A stretch of DNA of 64,000 bases from Rhodopseudomonas sp. P2A-2r (lineage in GTDB: Bacteria; Pseudomonadota; Alphaproteobacteria; Rhizobiales; Xanthobacteraceae). A program made the position numbers and the translations under genes. The notes beneath the pieces were generated by a model. It was given only the letters and a program-made list of their open reading frames with translations. It had not been told where the DNA came from and did not search any database. The DNA is taken from positions 6,170,001 through 6,234,000 of the forward strand of contig NZ_CP110389.1 of assembly GCF_026015985.1 (NCBI RefSeq), written 5' to 3'. Shown here one piece after another: positions 46,856-55,248 of the stretch (within the stretch, counting starts at the first letter, position 1; each line of letters begins with the position of its first letter).

Positions 46856-49365
46856 CTACTGCGCGGCCTCGACGTGGCCGAGATAAGCGGCCTCGACTTC
46901 GGGATCGCTGGCGAGATTGGCGGCGCTGTCCTCGCGGACGATTTTGCCGGAGTCGATGACATAGCCGCGATCGGCGACGGCAAGTGCCAGCACCGCCATC
47001 TGGTCCACGAGCAGAATGGTGATGCCCTCGTCGCGGAGGTCGGCGAGCACGTCGAACAGTTCCTGGATCATCGCCGGTGCAAGGCCGAGCGACGGCTCAT
47101 CAAGCAGCAGGATGCGCGGCTTCGCCATCATGCCGCGCGCGATCGCCAGCATCTGCTGCTCGCCGCCGGACAGCAGCCCTGCCCGGCTGTCGATGCGATC
47201 GCGCAGCCGTGGGAAGCGCTGCAGCAGCGCCTCGATCTCGCTGGCATAATCGACGTTGTCGCGGGTATTGGCGCCAAGTTCGAGATTGTCCCAGACAGTC
47301 ATCTCGGGAAACACTTGGCGGCCTTCCGGCACCAAAGCCAGGCCGCGCGCGGCGATGCGGTGCGCCGCCATGGCCTCGATTCGGATATCGTCGAGGATAA
47401 CGTCGCCCTCCACGGGGCGCAGCAGACCGGCGACCGACCGCATCATGGTCGACTTGCCGGCGCCGTTGGCGCCGATCAGCGCCACCATCTCGCCGGGCTT
47501 CACCTGAAAACTGATCTTTTGCAGCACTGGCGCCGCGCCGTAGCCGGCGCTGAGGTCGAGCGCGGTGAGCACCGCATCCTGCGAGCCCGCCCATGGCGCG
47601 GCGCGCGGGCGCGCCTGCATGCCGGCGGCGCCGAGATAGGCCGCGAGCACTTTTGCGTCGTGGCGGATATCGTTCGGCGTGCCGGCAGCGATGGGTTTGC
47701 CGGCATCGAGCACCACGATGTGGTCGGAGATGCCCATGACCAGGCGCATGTCGTGCTCGACGAGAATGACGGCGATGCCGACATCGGCGATCCGCCGCAG
47801 CAGCAGGCTCAACTCTTCCTTGTCGGAGGCCATCAGTCCGGCGGCGGGCTCGTCGAGCAGCAACACCCGCGGCCGCATCGCCAGCGCACGCGCGATCTCC
47901 ACCAGGCGCCGGTCGACATGAGGCAGGTCGCCGGCAGTGGCCGCGAGTGCGCCCCTGTAGCCGACGAAGGCGATCAGCGCCTCGGCGGCGGCTTCATCGC
48001 TGGCGGTAGCCGACGCCGACAGCATCGAGCCGAGCCGACCGCGGCGCATGGCGATCAGCACATTGTCGATGACGCTCATGGTCTCGAACAGCTTTGTGGT
48101 CTGGTAGGTGCGGCCGATGCCGGCGCGCGCCACCTTCCATGCCGGCGCGCCCGCCAGCTCTTCGCCGCCGAGGCGGATGCTGCCGGTGCCGGGCTTGTAG
48201 AAGCCGCCGATCATGTTGAGCACGGTGGTCTTGCCGGCGCCGTTGGGGCCGATCACGCTGGTGACGCGGCCCTGCGCCGCGCTGAAGGAGACTTCCGACG
48301 CCGCCTTGATGCCGCCAAAGCTGATGCCGATATCGCGTACTTCCAGCGGCGCACGGTCGTTGCCCGACGTGAGAAACGCCGCCACGTCGAAGCCGCCGGC
48401 TTGCGCGGTGCGCGGATCGATACGGCGGACCAGTCGCGCAAGCGTGCCGAGAATGCCTTCCGGCGCCAGCCACAACACCACCAGCAGCAGCGCGCCGAAG
48501 AACAGCAGGCGATATTCGGCGAGCGACGACAGCAGCTCCGGCAGCACTACGGTAATCACCGCGCCCACTACTGGACCGAGCACCCAGCCGGCACCGCCGA
48601 CGATGCAGGCGAACAGGAACAGGATCGATTGCGAAAACGGAAACGAGTCCGGCGACACGAAGGCGAGCAGCGACGCGAAGATGCCGCCGGCCAGACCAGC
48701 GAACACCGCCGACAGCATGAAGCCCGCGGCCTTGACGCTGACCGGGTTGAGGCCGATGGAGCGCGCCGCCACCTCGGCGTCGCGCACCGCGACCATCGCC
48801 TTGCCCCAGGCGGAGTTGGCGAGGCGGTGGAACAGAAACGTCGCCACGCCGGCAATCGATATGGCCAGCAGCGCGATCTCGCGTTCGGTGAACATCACGC
48901 CCCCAGTGTCGGCGACGGCAGGCCCATCAGCCCGTTGGAGCCGCCGGTGAGGCCGCGCCATTCGATCGACAGATGCTGCACGATGAAGGCGAAGGCGATG
49001 GTGACCATGGCCAGATACGGCCCGCTGACGCGCAGCGCCGGCAGCGACAGCAGCAACCCGATGGCGCCGGGGATCAGGCCGGCCAAAGGCAGCGCGATCC
49101 AGAAGCTGACGCCCTTGAGGGTCAGGATCGCCACTATATAGGCGCCGATGGCATAGAAGCCGACATGGCCGATGGAGATCTGGCCGGTGAGACCGACCAG
49201 CACGTTGAGGCCGACGCCGACGATGGCGGTGAGCGCCACCATCGCGAGGACGAACGGCACATAGCCGTCGGCCTTCGCCGCATAGAGCAGCGCCGCGCCC
49301 GTCAACAGCAACACGGTCAGCGGCATCACCCAAGCGCGCAACGAAAGGCGGGACAGCATCGTCAT
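46856..49365 (-). CDS. LivM-LivG-LivF triple fusion of a branched-chain-amino-acid-type ABC importer, frameshifted
   Basis: One frame of about 836 residues when restored holds permease LivM (MTMLSRLSLRAWVMPLTVLL to LAPEGILGTLARL, about 1-325), ATPase LivG (Walker A GPNGAGKTT; LLLDEPAAGLM; about 345-590) and ATPase LivF (Walker A GANGAGKST; LLLDEPSLGLAP; 605-836). No stop separates the parts. In LivM a C-run at 48900-48904 lacks one base: upstream frame GGSNGLMGLPSPTLGA then stop, downstream frame VMFTEREIALLAISIAG. Adding it gives PTLGGVMFTERE. The start is ATG 49365, 2 bases after the LivH stop. The imported ligand is unknown. Confidence 0.85.
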
Positions 49366-49367
49366 GC

Positions 49368-50237
49368 TCAGACCTTGTTGATCGCGGCGCGGCCGAACAA
49401 CCCGTTCGGCATCAGCGCGAGGGCGGCGATAACGATCGAGAACACCACGATCTGGGTATAGACCGAGCCGAGATAGGAGGTGACCAGCGCTTCGGTGAGG
49501 CCGTAGATCAGCCCGGCGATCACCACGCCCCAGGCCGAGCCCATGCCGCCGAGAATCGCCACGGCAAAGGCCTTGATGCCGAACAGCGTGCCCATCTCCG
49601 AACTCACGCTGAACAACGGCGCGATCAGGATGCCGGCGAGGCCGGCCAGTGCTGTGGACAGTGCAAAGGAGATTGCCACCGTGCGATGCACGTTGATGCC
49701 CATCAGCCGTGCGGCATCGGGATTCTGCACCACCGCGAGCAGCGTCTTGCCACGGCGGGTGTTGCGCAGCACCAGATGCAGCGCCAGCGCGATGCCGACG
49801 CCGACCAGCGGAATGACCAGCTGCAGCGGATAGACGCCGGCGCCGAAGATCTGGACCGGCTTGCTGGCCAGCGCCGACGGAAAACCGCGCGGCTCCTTGC
49901 CGAAGGTGAACAGCACGGCATTGTCGAGCACGATGCCGGCGGCGACCGTGGCCATCAGCCAGGCGCTGGAGCCCTTGGCAACGAAGGGCCGAACCAGGAT
50001 GCGCTCGACGACGAGGCCGAACAGCGCGCAGATCGCGAGCGATGCGACGATGGCGAGCGGCATCGGCCAGCCGTATTTGATTCCAAAGGTGTAGCCGAGC
50101 ACGGCGCCCAGCATCATCGCCGAACCCTGGGCAAAGTTCACGGTATTGGAAACCACATAGGTGATGTGGAAGCCAAGCGCGATCAGCCCGTACATGGAGC
50201 CGAGACCGATGCCCGATATGATGGCGGAGGCGAGCAT
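49368..50237 (-). CDS. ABC transporter permease, LivH type (importer 1)
   Basis: Inner-membrane permease of 289 residues, opening MLASAIISGIGLGSMYGLIA and GFHITYVVSNTVNFAQGSAM, the LivH signature, with later NPDAARLMGINVHRTVAISF (the ATPase-docking loop) and a GGMGSAWGVVIAGLIYGL end. It pairs with the LivMGF fusion immediately downstream and the LivJ receptor upstream. LivH-type systems import branched-chain amino acids, amides, urea or aromatic acids. Confidence 0.91.
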   Translation of the reverse strand: MLASAIISGIGLGSMYGLIALGFHITYVVSNTVNFAQGSAMMLGAVLGYTFGIKYGWPMPLAIVASLAICALFGLVVERILVRPFVAKGSSAWLMATVAAGIVLDNAVLFTFGKEPRGFPSALASKPVQIFGAGVYPLQLVIPLVGVGIALALHLVLRNTRRGKTLLAVVQNPDAARLMGINVHRTVAISFALSTALAGLAGILIAPLFSVSSEMGTLFGIKAFAVAILGGMGSAWGVVIAGLIYGLTEALVTSYLGSVYTQIVVFSIVIAALALMPNGLFGRAAINKV

Positions 50238-50257
50238 GGGAGATCCTAACAGACGTT

Positions 50258-50410
50258 CCCCTCCCCTGGAGGGGAGGGTCGAGCGCGCCGTCAGGCGCGG
50301 TCAGGGTGGGGTGACAGCGGCAGTGACGGCGCACAACACTTCACCCCACCCCGTATCGCACGGCGCTGCGCGCTGTGCGATACGACCCTCCCCTCCAGGG
50401 GAGGGTAAGG
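50258..50410. repeat. dispersed repeat family 2 between livJ and livH of importer 1
   Basis: Outer arms TCCCCTCCCCTGGAGGGGAG and CCCTCCCCTCCAGGGGAGGG, inner GTGGGGTGA and TTCACCCCACCCC and a CGCACGGCGCTGCGCGCTGTGCG palindrome split across 50358-50380. Being inside an operon, the folded RNA could favour expression of the receptor over the membrane parts. Confidence 0.7.
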
Positions 50411-50423
50411 TACGCCTTCGTTG

Positions 50424-51611
50424 TCAGTTCACCAGCGGCAGGATCTCGTCGCCCTTGAAGTAGGTGAACAGATAGTCCGATGGCGACAGCGCGTCCTGAT
50501 TGTCCTTGGAGAACGGCTTGTCGTACTTCTTGATCAGCCCGTCATAGCTGCCGATCTCGTAAAAGCCTTCGCGCAGCTTCGGGCCTTCGGTGGAGCCGGC
50601 CTTGGCGATCGCCAGCGCGGTGAGATGCATGGCGTCATAGGCGTTGGCGATGCCCACCGCGGGGGTGACGTCGGCCGCGGTCTTGATCTCCGGGAACTTT
50701 TTCTTCAGCGCCTCGAACACCGCCTGTGACTTCGGCGAGGTGTTGCCGGAGAAGCTGAAGGTCTGGATGAAGTGCACCTTCTCGGCGGACGCACCGGCAA
50801 GTTCGGTGAAGCGGCCGCCGGCGGGGCCCCAATGCGACACGATCGGCACGTTCCAGCCCATGCGGTCCAGCGACTTCACCACCTGTGCCGAGGGCGCGAC
50901 GTTGGCGACCAGGAACAGGGCGTCGGCGCCGGCATCCTTGAGCCGGGTCAGCTGCGGGACGACGTCGACATCGCCGGTCTCGAACTTCTCGATGCCGGCG
51001 AACGGGATCTTCTTGGCTTCCAGCGCGCTCTTCAGGCCGGCCTCGTTGGATTCGCCCCAGGGATTGTTGATCAGGATCATGCCGGGCTTCTTGGCGGCAT
51101 ATTTCTTCACGGCGTAGTCAACCAGCGCCACGTCCACCAGCGCATCGACGGCGGAGACGCGGAACACGTAGTTCTCGGCGGCGCCGTTGCGGGTGATCGC
51201 GGTGCCGGCGGCCCAGACGCCGATGAACGGCACCTTGGACTGGTTGGCGAACGGCACGATGGCCATCGACACCGGCGTATCGACGCCGCCGAAGTAAGCC
51301 ACTACCTTCTCGCGCTGCACCAGCTCGCGCGCGGCGATCACGCCCTTGGCGGGATTACTCTCGTCGTCGCGCACCACCAGCTCGACCTTCTTGCCGAGCA
51401 GCCCGCCCTTGGCGTTGATCTCGTCGATGGCCAGCGACAGGCCGCGCACGATGGCCTCGCCGGATTTCGCCGACTGGCCGGACATGGCGGCGACCACGCC
51501 CATCTTCACGGTTTCCTGCGCCCAAGCAGGCAGCGAGACTACAAGCGACAGCGACGCGGCACCGGCGGCGAGCAGCAGGCGGCGGGAAAATCTGGGCAAT
51601 GCTGATGTCAT
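50424..51611 (-). CDS. ABC transporter substrate-binding protein, LivJ type (importer 1)
   Basis: Periplasmic receptor of 395 residues with a Tat-like twin-Arg signal (RRLLLAAGAASLSLV, cleaved after PAWA). The mature part starts TVKMGVVAAMSGQSAKSGEA and contains IDEINAKGGLLGKKVELVVR then DDESNPAKG, as in Peripla_BP_6 receptors. It heads the operon livJ-livH-livMGF-amidohydrolase-amidase and has a sigma-54 promoter 40 bases upstream. Confidence 0.92.
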   Translation of the reverse strand: MTSALPRFSRRLLLAAGAASLSLVVSLPAWAQETVKMGVVAAMSGQSAKSGEAIVRGLSLAIDEINAKGGLLGKKVELVVRDDESNPAKGVIAARELVQREKVVAYFGGVDTPVSMAIVPFANQSKVPFIGVWAAGTAITRNGAAENYVFRVSAVDALVDVALVDYAVKKYAAKKPGMILINNPWGESNEAGLKSALEAKKIPFAGIEKFETGDVDVVPQLTRLKDAGADALFLVANVAPSAQVVKSLDRMGWNVPIVSHWGPAGGRFTELAGASAEKVHFIQTFSFSGNTSPKSQAVFEALKKKFPEIKTAADVTPAVGIANAYDAMHLTALAIAKAGSTEGPKLREGFYEIGSYDGLIKKYDKPFSKDNQDALSPSDYLFTYFKGDEILPLVN

Positions 51612-51650
51612 GACGGACCCCTTCGGATTGAATGACGCTGCGCATTTCCA

Positions 51651-51666
51651 AGCAAGCGGTGTGCCA
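51651..51666 (-). promoter_or_regulatory. sigma-54 promoter of the Liv importer 1-hydrolase operon
   Basis: Minus strand reads TGGCACA, 4 bases, TTGCT; GG (51665-51664) and GC (51653-51652) are 10 bases apart. The predicted start is near 51640, 29 bases ahead of the livJ ATG. It is divergent from a second sigma-54 site at 51792. Confidence 0.72.
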
Positions 51667-51765
51667 CGACGTATGCGATTGGAAAGCCTGCGAAATCGAA
51701 GATAGCCCCGCCGCCATTGCAGTTTCCGCGATTGGCGCGCCTAATATCCGCCCATTTGCCGCCCA

Positions 51766-51779
51766 GATCGTATACAATC
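51766..51779. promoter_or_regulatory. candidate GntR operator, near-palindrome around GTATAC
   Basis: GATCGTATACAATC is symmetric except for one base pair. GTATAC-centred sites with flanking purine/pyrimidine symmetry are typical for FadR/FCD-type GntR regulators, and such a gene lies at 52331-53062. The site is between two divergent sigma-54 promoters, 13 bases upstream of the plus-strand one. It is the only GTATAC I found in an intergenic region here. Confidence 0.55.
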
Positions 51780-51791
51780 TTTCGGCATGAC

Positions 51792-51807
51792 TGGCACCCG
51801 CCTTGCT
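51792..51807 (+). promoter_or_regulatory. sigma-54 promoter of the NTF2-like gene
   Basis: CTGGCACC, 4 bases, TTGCT; GG (51793-51794) and GC (51805-51806) are 10 bases apart, and the C before TGG fits the consensus. The predicted start is near 51818, with a GGAGA ribosome site at 51834 and ATG at 51847. Confidence 0.72.
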
Positions 51808-51846
51808 TGGCGATCGCCAGTTCGCCACCTCTCAGGAGACCACACC

Positions 51847-52266
51847 ATGCCGCTTTCAGCCGCCGCCCCCGATGCAACCGCCGAAGCCGCCGGCATCGTC
51901 GAGCGGTTCCTGGTGGCCTCGATGGTCCCGGATCCCGAGACCGCGGCGGGCTTCATGGCGCCGGATGTCGCCATCACCTTCACCGGCGGGCGCACCTTCA
52001 GGCATCCGCGCGAGACCACCGCCTTCAACGCCATGCGCTACAAATGGGTGAAGAAGAAAATGGAACGCACCGATGTGTCGCCGGGCCACGGCGAGACGGT
52101 GGTCTACAATACCGGCACGCTCTACGGCGAATGGCACGACGGTACCAGCTTCGAGGGCAACCGCTACGTGGACAGGTTTGTCGTGCGCGGTGGCAAGATC
52201 GTGCAGATGGACGTCTGGAACGACAGCGCGGAACGGATCCTGGTGCGGCTGGATATCGAGGCGTAG
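51847..52266 (+). CDS. NTF2-like (nuclear transport factor 2 family) protein
   Basis: Protein of 139 residues: AEAAGIVERFLVASMVPDPE then a cone-fold pattern with DVAITFTGGRTF and GTSFEGNRYVDRFVVRGGKI ending VRLDIEA. The fold is shared by ketosteroid isomerases and small hydrolases, so the reaction is open. The ATG at 51847 has GGAGA 7 bases upstream and a sigma-54 promoter before that. Divergence from the Liv1 operon and proximity to GntR suggest it acts on the same imported compound. Confidence 0.82.
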   Translation: MPLSAAAPDATAEAAGIVERFLVASMVPDPETAAGFMAPDVAITFTGGRTFRHPRETTAFNAMRYKWVKKKMERTDVSPGHGETVVYNTGTLYGEWHDGTSFEGNRYVDRFVVRGGKIVQMDVWNDSAERILVRLDIEA

Positions 52267-52275
52267 GGGCGCTTC

Positions 52276-52328
52276 TTCCCTCGCCCCGCAAGGCGAAGCA
52301 AAGCTTCGCTAGGCGGGGGAGGTAAGGA
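52276..52328. repeat. short dispersed hairpin between convergent NTF2-like and GntR genes
   Basis: CCTCGCCCC and GGCGGGGGAGG arms enclose GGCGAAGCAAAGCTTCGCT, itself a perfect inner hairpin. The same design recurs at 57703-57750. It is likely a bidirectional terminator. Confidence 0.6.
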
Positions 52329-52330
52329 AG

Positions 52331-53062
52331 TCACCGCTTCTTCCTCGCTTTCGTCGCGACCGCTTCGTTCGCATACGGCGCCAGAATGTCCTGGATGTCG
52401 CGCTCCTTGGCTGGATGCGCCGAGATCAACGCGCGGTCGGCGACGGCGTCGAGATGATGATCCATGATCGCGGTCGCGCGGGCGACATCGCCGGCGGCCA
52501 GCGCGGTGATGATGTCGCGGTGCTCGCTGACGGCGCATTCCGGCGAGTGCGGGCGGTTATAAAGCGCGAGGATCAGCCCGCAGCGCGAGGCGACTTCGCT
52601 GACATAGCGCGCCAGCACCGGATTGCCGGTCATTTCCGCCAGCTTGATGTGAAAGGCCGTCGCAAGGCGGATCTGCAATGGCATGTTGCCGCCCTGCGCC
52701 GCCTGCTCGGCATCCACATGGGCCTTGAGCGTCTTGATCTGCTCGCGGGTCATGCTGCCGGCCAGCCGCGCCACCACCAGCCGCTCGAGGCCGATGCGCA
52801 CATCGAAGATATCGCGGGCCTCGCTCCAGCTCGGCGTCGCCACCGCCGCGCCGCGGTTGCGCCGCAGCTCGACCAGCCCCTCCGCTGCCAGCCGCGCCAG
52901 CGCCGCACGGACGATGGTGCGGCTGGCGCCGAATTTTTCGCCGATGGCGTCTTCCGGCAGCTTCGCACCGGGCTGCAACGCCTGCTCGATGATCGCGTGC
53001 CACAGCGCCTTGTAGATGACGGCGCCGCGGTCGGTGGTTCGGATCTGGGTCGGCTTGGCCAT
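52331..53062 (-). CDS. GntR family transcriptional regulator (FadR/FCD type)
   Basis: Regulator of 243 residues. The winged helix (about 10-75) includes KLPEDAIGEKFGASRTIVRA and ARLAAEGLVELRRNRGAAVA. The all-helical FCD effector domain (about 85-220) includes ARDIFDVRIGLERLVVARLA and metal-site-type His residues in FHIKLAEMTGN and EHRDIITALAAGD. FCD regulators bind carboxylates or small metabolites. It stands between two Liv operons, divergent from importer 2, and probably controls both. Confidence 0.9.
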   Translation of the reverse strand: MAKPTQIRTTDRGAVIYKALWHAIIEQALQPGAKLPEDAIGEKFGASRTIVRAALARLAAEGLVELRRNRGAAVATPSWSEARDIFDVRIGLERLVVARLAGSMTREQIKTLKAHVDAEQAAQGGNMPLQIRLATAFHIKLAEMTGNPVLARYVSEVASRCGLILALYNRPHSPECAVSEHRDIITALAAGDVARATAIMDHHLDAVADRALISAHPAKERDIQDILAPYANEAVATKARKKR

Positions 53063-53157
53063 CGCGTGTCATCACCGGAAAACTGGCAGCGTGATTGCCA
53101 TGATACCGACACCAATGCAATTTCGCGGCCGCGCGCTGCCGCAGATCCCGTACGAAG

Positions 53158-53173
53158 TGGCACTTCATTTGCA
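53158..53173 (+). promoter_or_regulatory. sigma-54 promoter of Liv importer 2
   Basis: TGGCACT, 4 bases, TTGCA; GG (53159-53160) and GC (53171-53172) are 10 bases apart. The -12 part overlaps a palindrome TTGCATGCAA (53169-53178) within a CACTT/AAGTG pair, so a repressor could sit on it. The receptor ATG is at 53220. Confidence 0.75.
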
Positions 53174-53219
53174 TGCAAGTGGACAGACCGCTCACGCCAC
53201 GCGCAAACAGGAAACACCG

Positions 53220-54374
53220 ATGTTCCAGATATCCATGAAGATGCTGATGGCCGGCGCCGTCCTATCCAGCGCCCTGGTGCAGCAGGCGCAAGCGGAGCCC
53301 GCCGCGTGCCCGGCGACCATTCCGATCGGCCTGACCACGCCGCTCACCGGCAACCTCGCTTTGCTCGGCACCCAGGCGCGCAACGGCGCCGAATTCGCCG
53401 TCGACGAGATCAATGCCGCCGGCGGCATCGCGGGCAAGAAAATCGCGCTGACCACCGAGGATACCGGCGCCTCCTCTACCGACGCGCTCAATGCTATGAA
53501 CCGCATCATCGACGGCAAGCCGCTGGTGATCATGGGCTCGATGATCTCGCCGCACGTGTTCGCGCAGACCGAAGCCGTCAACAAGTCCGAAACGCCGTTC
53601 GTGGTCGGCGCCACCAATGCCAAGGTGACGTCGCAGGGCTCGAAGTGGCTGTTCCGCACCCACGTGCATGATGGCCAGCTCGCGGACCTGATCCCGGAGT
53701 ATCTGGTCAAGACGCTGGCCAAGACCAAGCCCGGCATCATGGCGGTGGCCGACGATTACGGCCTCGGCGCCTCCAAGGGCATCCAGGCCGCACTCGGCGA
53801 ACTCAAGGTATCGCCGGTGGCGATCACTTCCTACGCACCGTCCGACAAGGACATGAGCGCACAGCTACTGGAGATCAAGGACAAGGGCGCCGACAGCCTG
53901 ATCTTGTTCGGCCGGCCCTCGGATATCACCCTGGTGCTGAAGCAGATGGGCGACCTCGGCATCAAGATGCCGGTGATCGGCAACACCAGCATTGTCGCGC
54001 AGACCACGCTGAACAACCTCAGCGCCGCGGAGGCCGACGGCGGCTATGCGATCGGCGGCATGATCCCGCAGACCTCCACCGATCCCAAGATCATCGACTG
54101 GGCCAAGCGGGTGCAGGACAAGCACAAGGTGCCGGCCGACAACTTCACCGTCTCCTATTACGACTCCGTGCTGCTGCTGAAGTCGATCATCGAAAAGGTC
54201 GGCTGCGACAAGGCGGCGATCCGCGACGGCCTTGCCGCCACCAAGGACTGGAAGGGCATGCTGATCAGCTACCAGGCCGACGCCAAGGGCGATCTCGCGC
54301 ATACGCTCGGCATCTACCGCAACAAGGGCAAGACGCCGGAACTCGCCGGCAACATCAAGGAAAAGGGTTTCTAG
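53220..54374 (+). CDS. ABC transporter substrate-binding protein, LivJ type (importer 2)
   Basis: Periplasmic receptor of 384 residues with a signal peptide cleaved near QQAQAEP. The mature part TIPIGLTTPLTGNLALLGTQ and FAVDEINAAGGIAGKKIAL fits Peripla_BP_6. It carries the disulphide-type Cys pair of this class (Cys near 30 and in EKVGCDKAAIRDGL). The start at 53220 has AGGAAA 6 bases upstream. It is not closely similar to the importer-1 receptor by eye, so the two systems probably take different ligands. Confidence 0.92.
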   Translation: MFQISMKMLMAGAVLSSALVQQAQAEPAACPATIPIGLTTPLTGNLALLGTQARNGAEFAVDEINAAGGIAGKKIALTTEDTGASSTDALNAMNRIIDGKPLVIMGSMISPHVFAQTEAVNKSETPFVVGATNAKVTSQGSKWLFRTHVHDGQLADLIPEYLVKTLAKTKPGIMAVADDYGLGASKGIQAALGELKVSPVAITSYAPSDKDMSAQLLEIKDKGADSLILFGRPSDITLVLKQMGDLGIKMPVIGNTSIVAQTTLNNLSAAEADGGYAIGGMIPQTSTDPKIIDWAKRVQDKHKVPADNFTVSYYDSVLLLKSIIEKVGCDKAAIRDGLAATKDWKGMLISYQADAKGDLAHTLGIYRNKGKTPELAGNIKEKGF

Positions 54375-54381
54375 GCCTTTC

Positions 54382-55247
54382 ATGGGACAGCTTATCGTCA
54401 ACGGCCTGGCGCTGGGGAGCATCTATGCGCTGGTGGCGTTGGGGCTGCTGCTGATCTTCAACACCGTGCAGATCGTCAACTTCGCGCAGGGCCAACTCCT
54501 GATGCTCGGCGCCTTCATCGGCATTTCGGGCGCAGTCACCCATGAACTGCCGGTGGCGATGGCGTGGCTGGTGACTCTGGCGGCGATGGCGCTGGTCGGG
54601 ATCGTCTTCATGGTGCTGGTGTACTTTCCCCTGCGCGGGCGGCCGCCGTTCCTGGTGATCCTCACCACCATCGCCATGGGCATCGTACTGGAAAACATCG
54701 CGATGATCATCTGGGGGCCGCTACCGGTGTCGCTGCCCTCCCCGGTGCGCGGACCGCCTCTGCGCTTCGCCGGTGTGGTGATCTCGATGCACCAGCTGTT
54801 CATCTTCGGCACGCTGGCGGTGATCCTGCTGCTGCAGTATCTGATGCTGACGAAGACGCGCTTCGGCATCCTGATGCAGGCCACCGCGCAGGACCTTCAC
54901 ACCGCGCGCCTGGTAGGCATTTCCGTCAACCGTACCATCGCCGTGGCCTTCGCGCTGGGCGCCATGCTTTCCGGCGTTGCCGGCCTGCTGGTGGCTCCGA
55001 TCTTCCTTGCCGAGCCGACCATGGGCGGCAGTCTCGGCCTCAAGGGCTTCGTGGTCAGTGTCATCGGCGGGTTCGGCAACCTGCCCGGCGCGGTGATCGG
55101 CGGACTCTTTTGGGCCTGATCGAAACCTTTGGCGCGCGCTACATCTCGTCGAATTTCCGCGACGCCTATGCCTTCATCGTGATGATCGCCGTCCTCGTGG
55201 CCTGGCCACGCGGACTGTTCGGCGAGAAGAGCAGCGAGAAGGTGTGA
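54382..55247 (+). CDS. ABC transporter permease, LivH type (importer 2), frameshifted near the end
   Basis: Permease of about 288 residues when restored, starting MGQLIVNGLALGSIYALVAL and NTVQIVNFAQGQLLMLGA. At GAVIGGLFWA a TGA appears; the next frame reads LGLIETFGARYISSNFRDAY and ends GLFGEKSSEKV, the normal LivH C-terminus. One base is missing around 55106-55111 (a T4 run preceded by CTC); adding it gives GGLLLGLIETF. The ATG at 54382 lies 7 bases after the receptor stop. Confidence 0.85.
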
Positions 55248-55248
55248 G

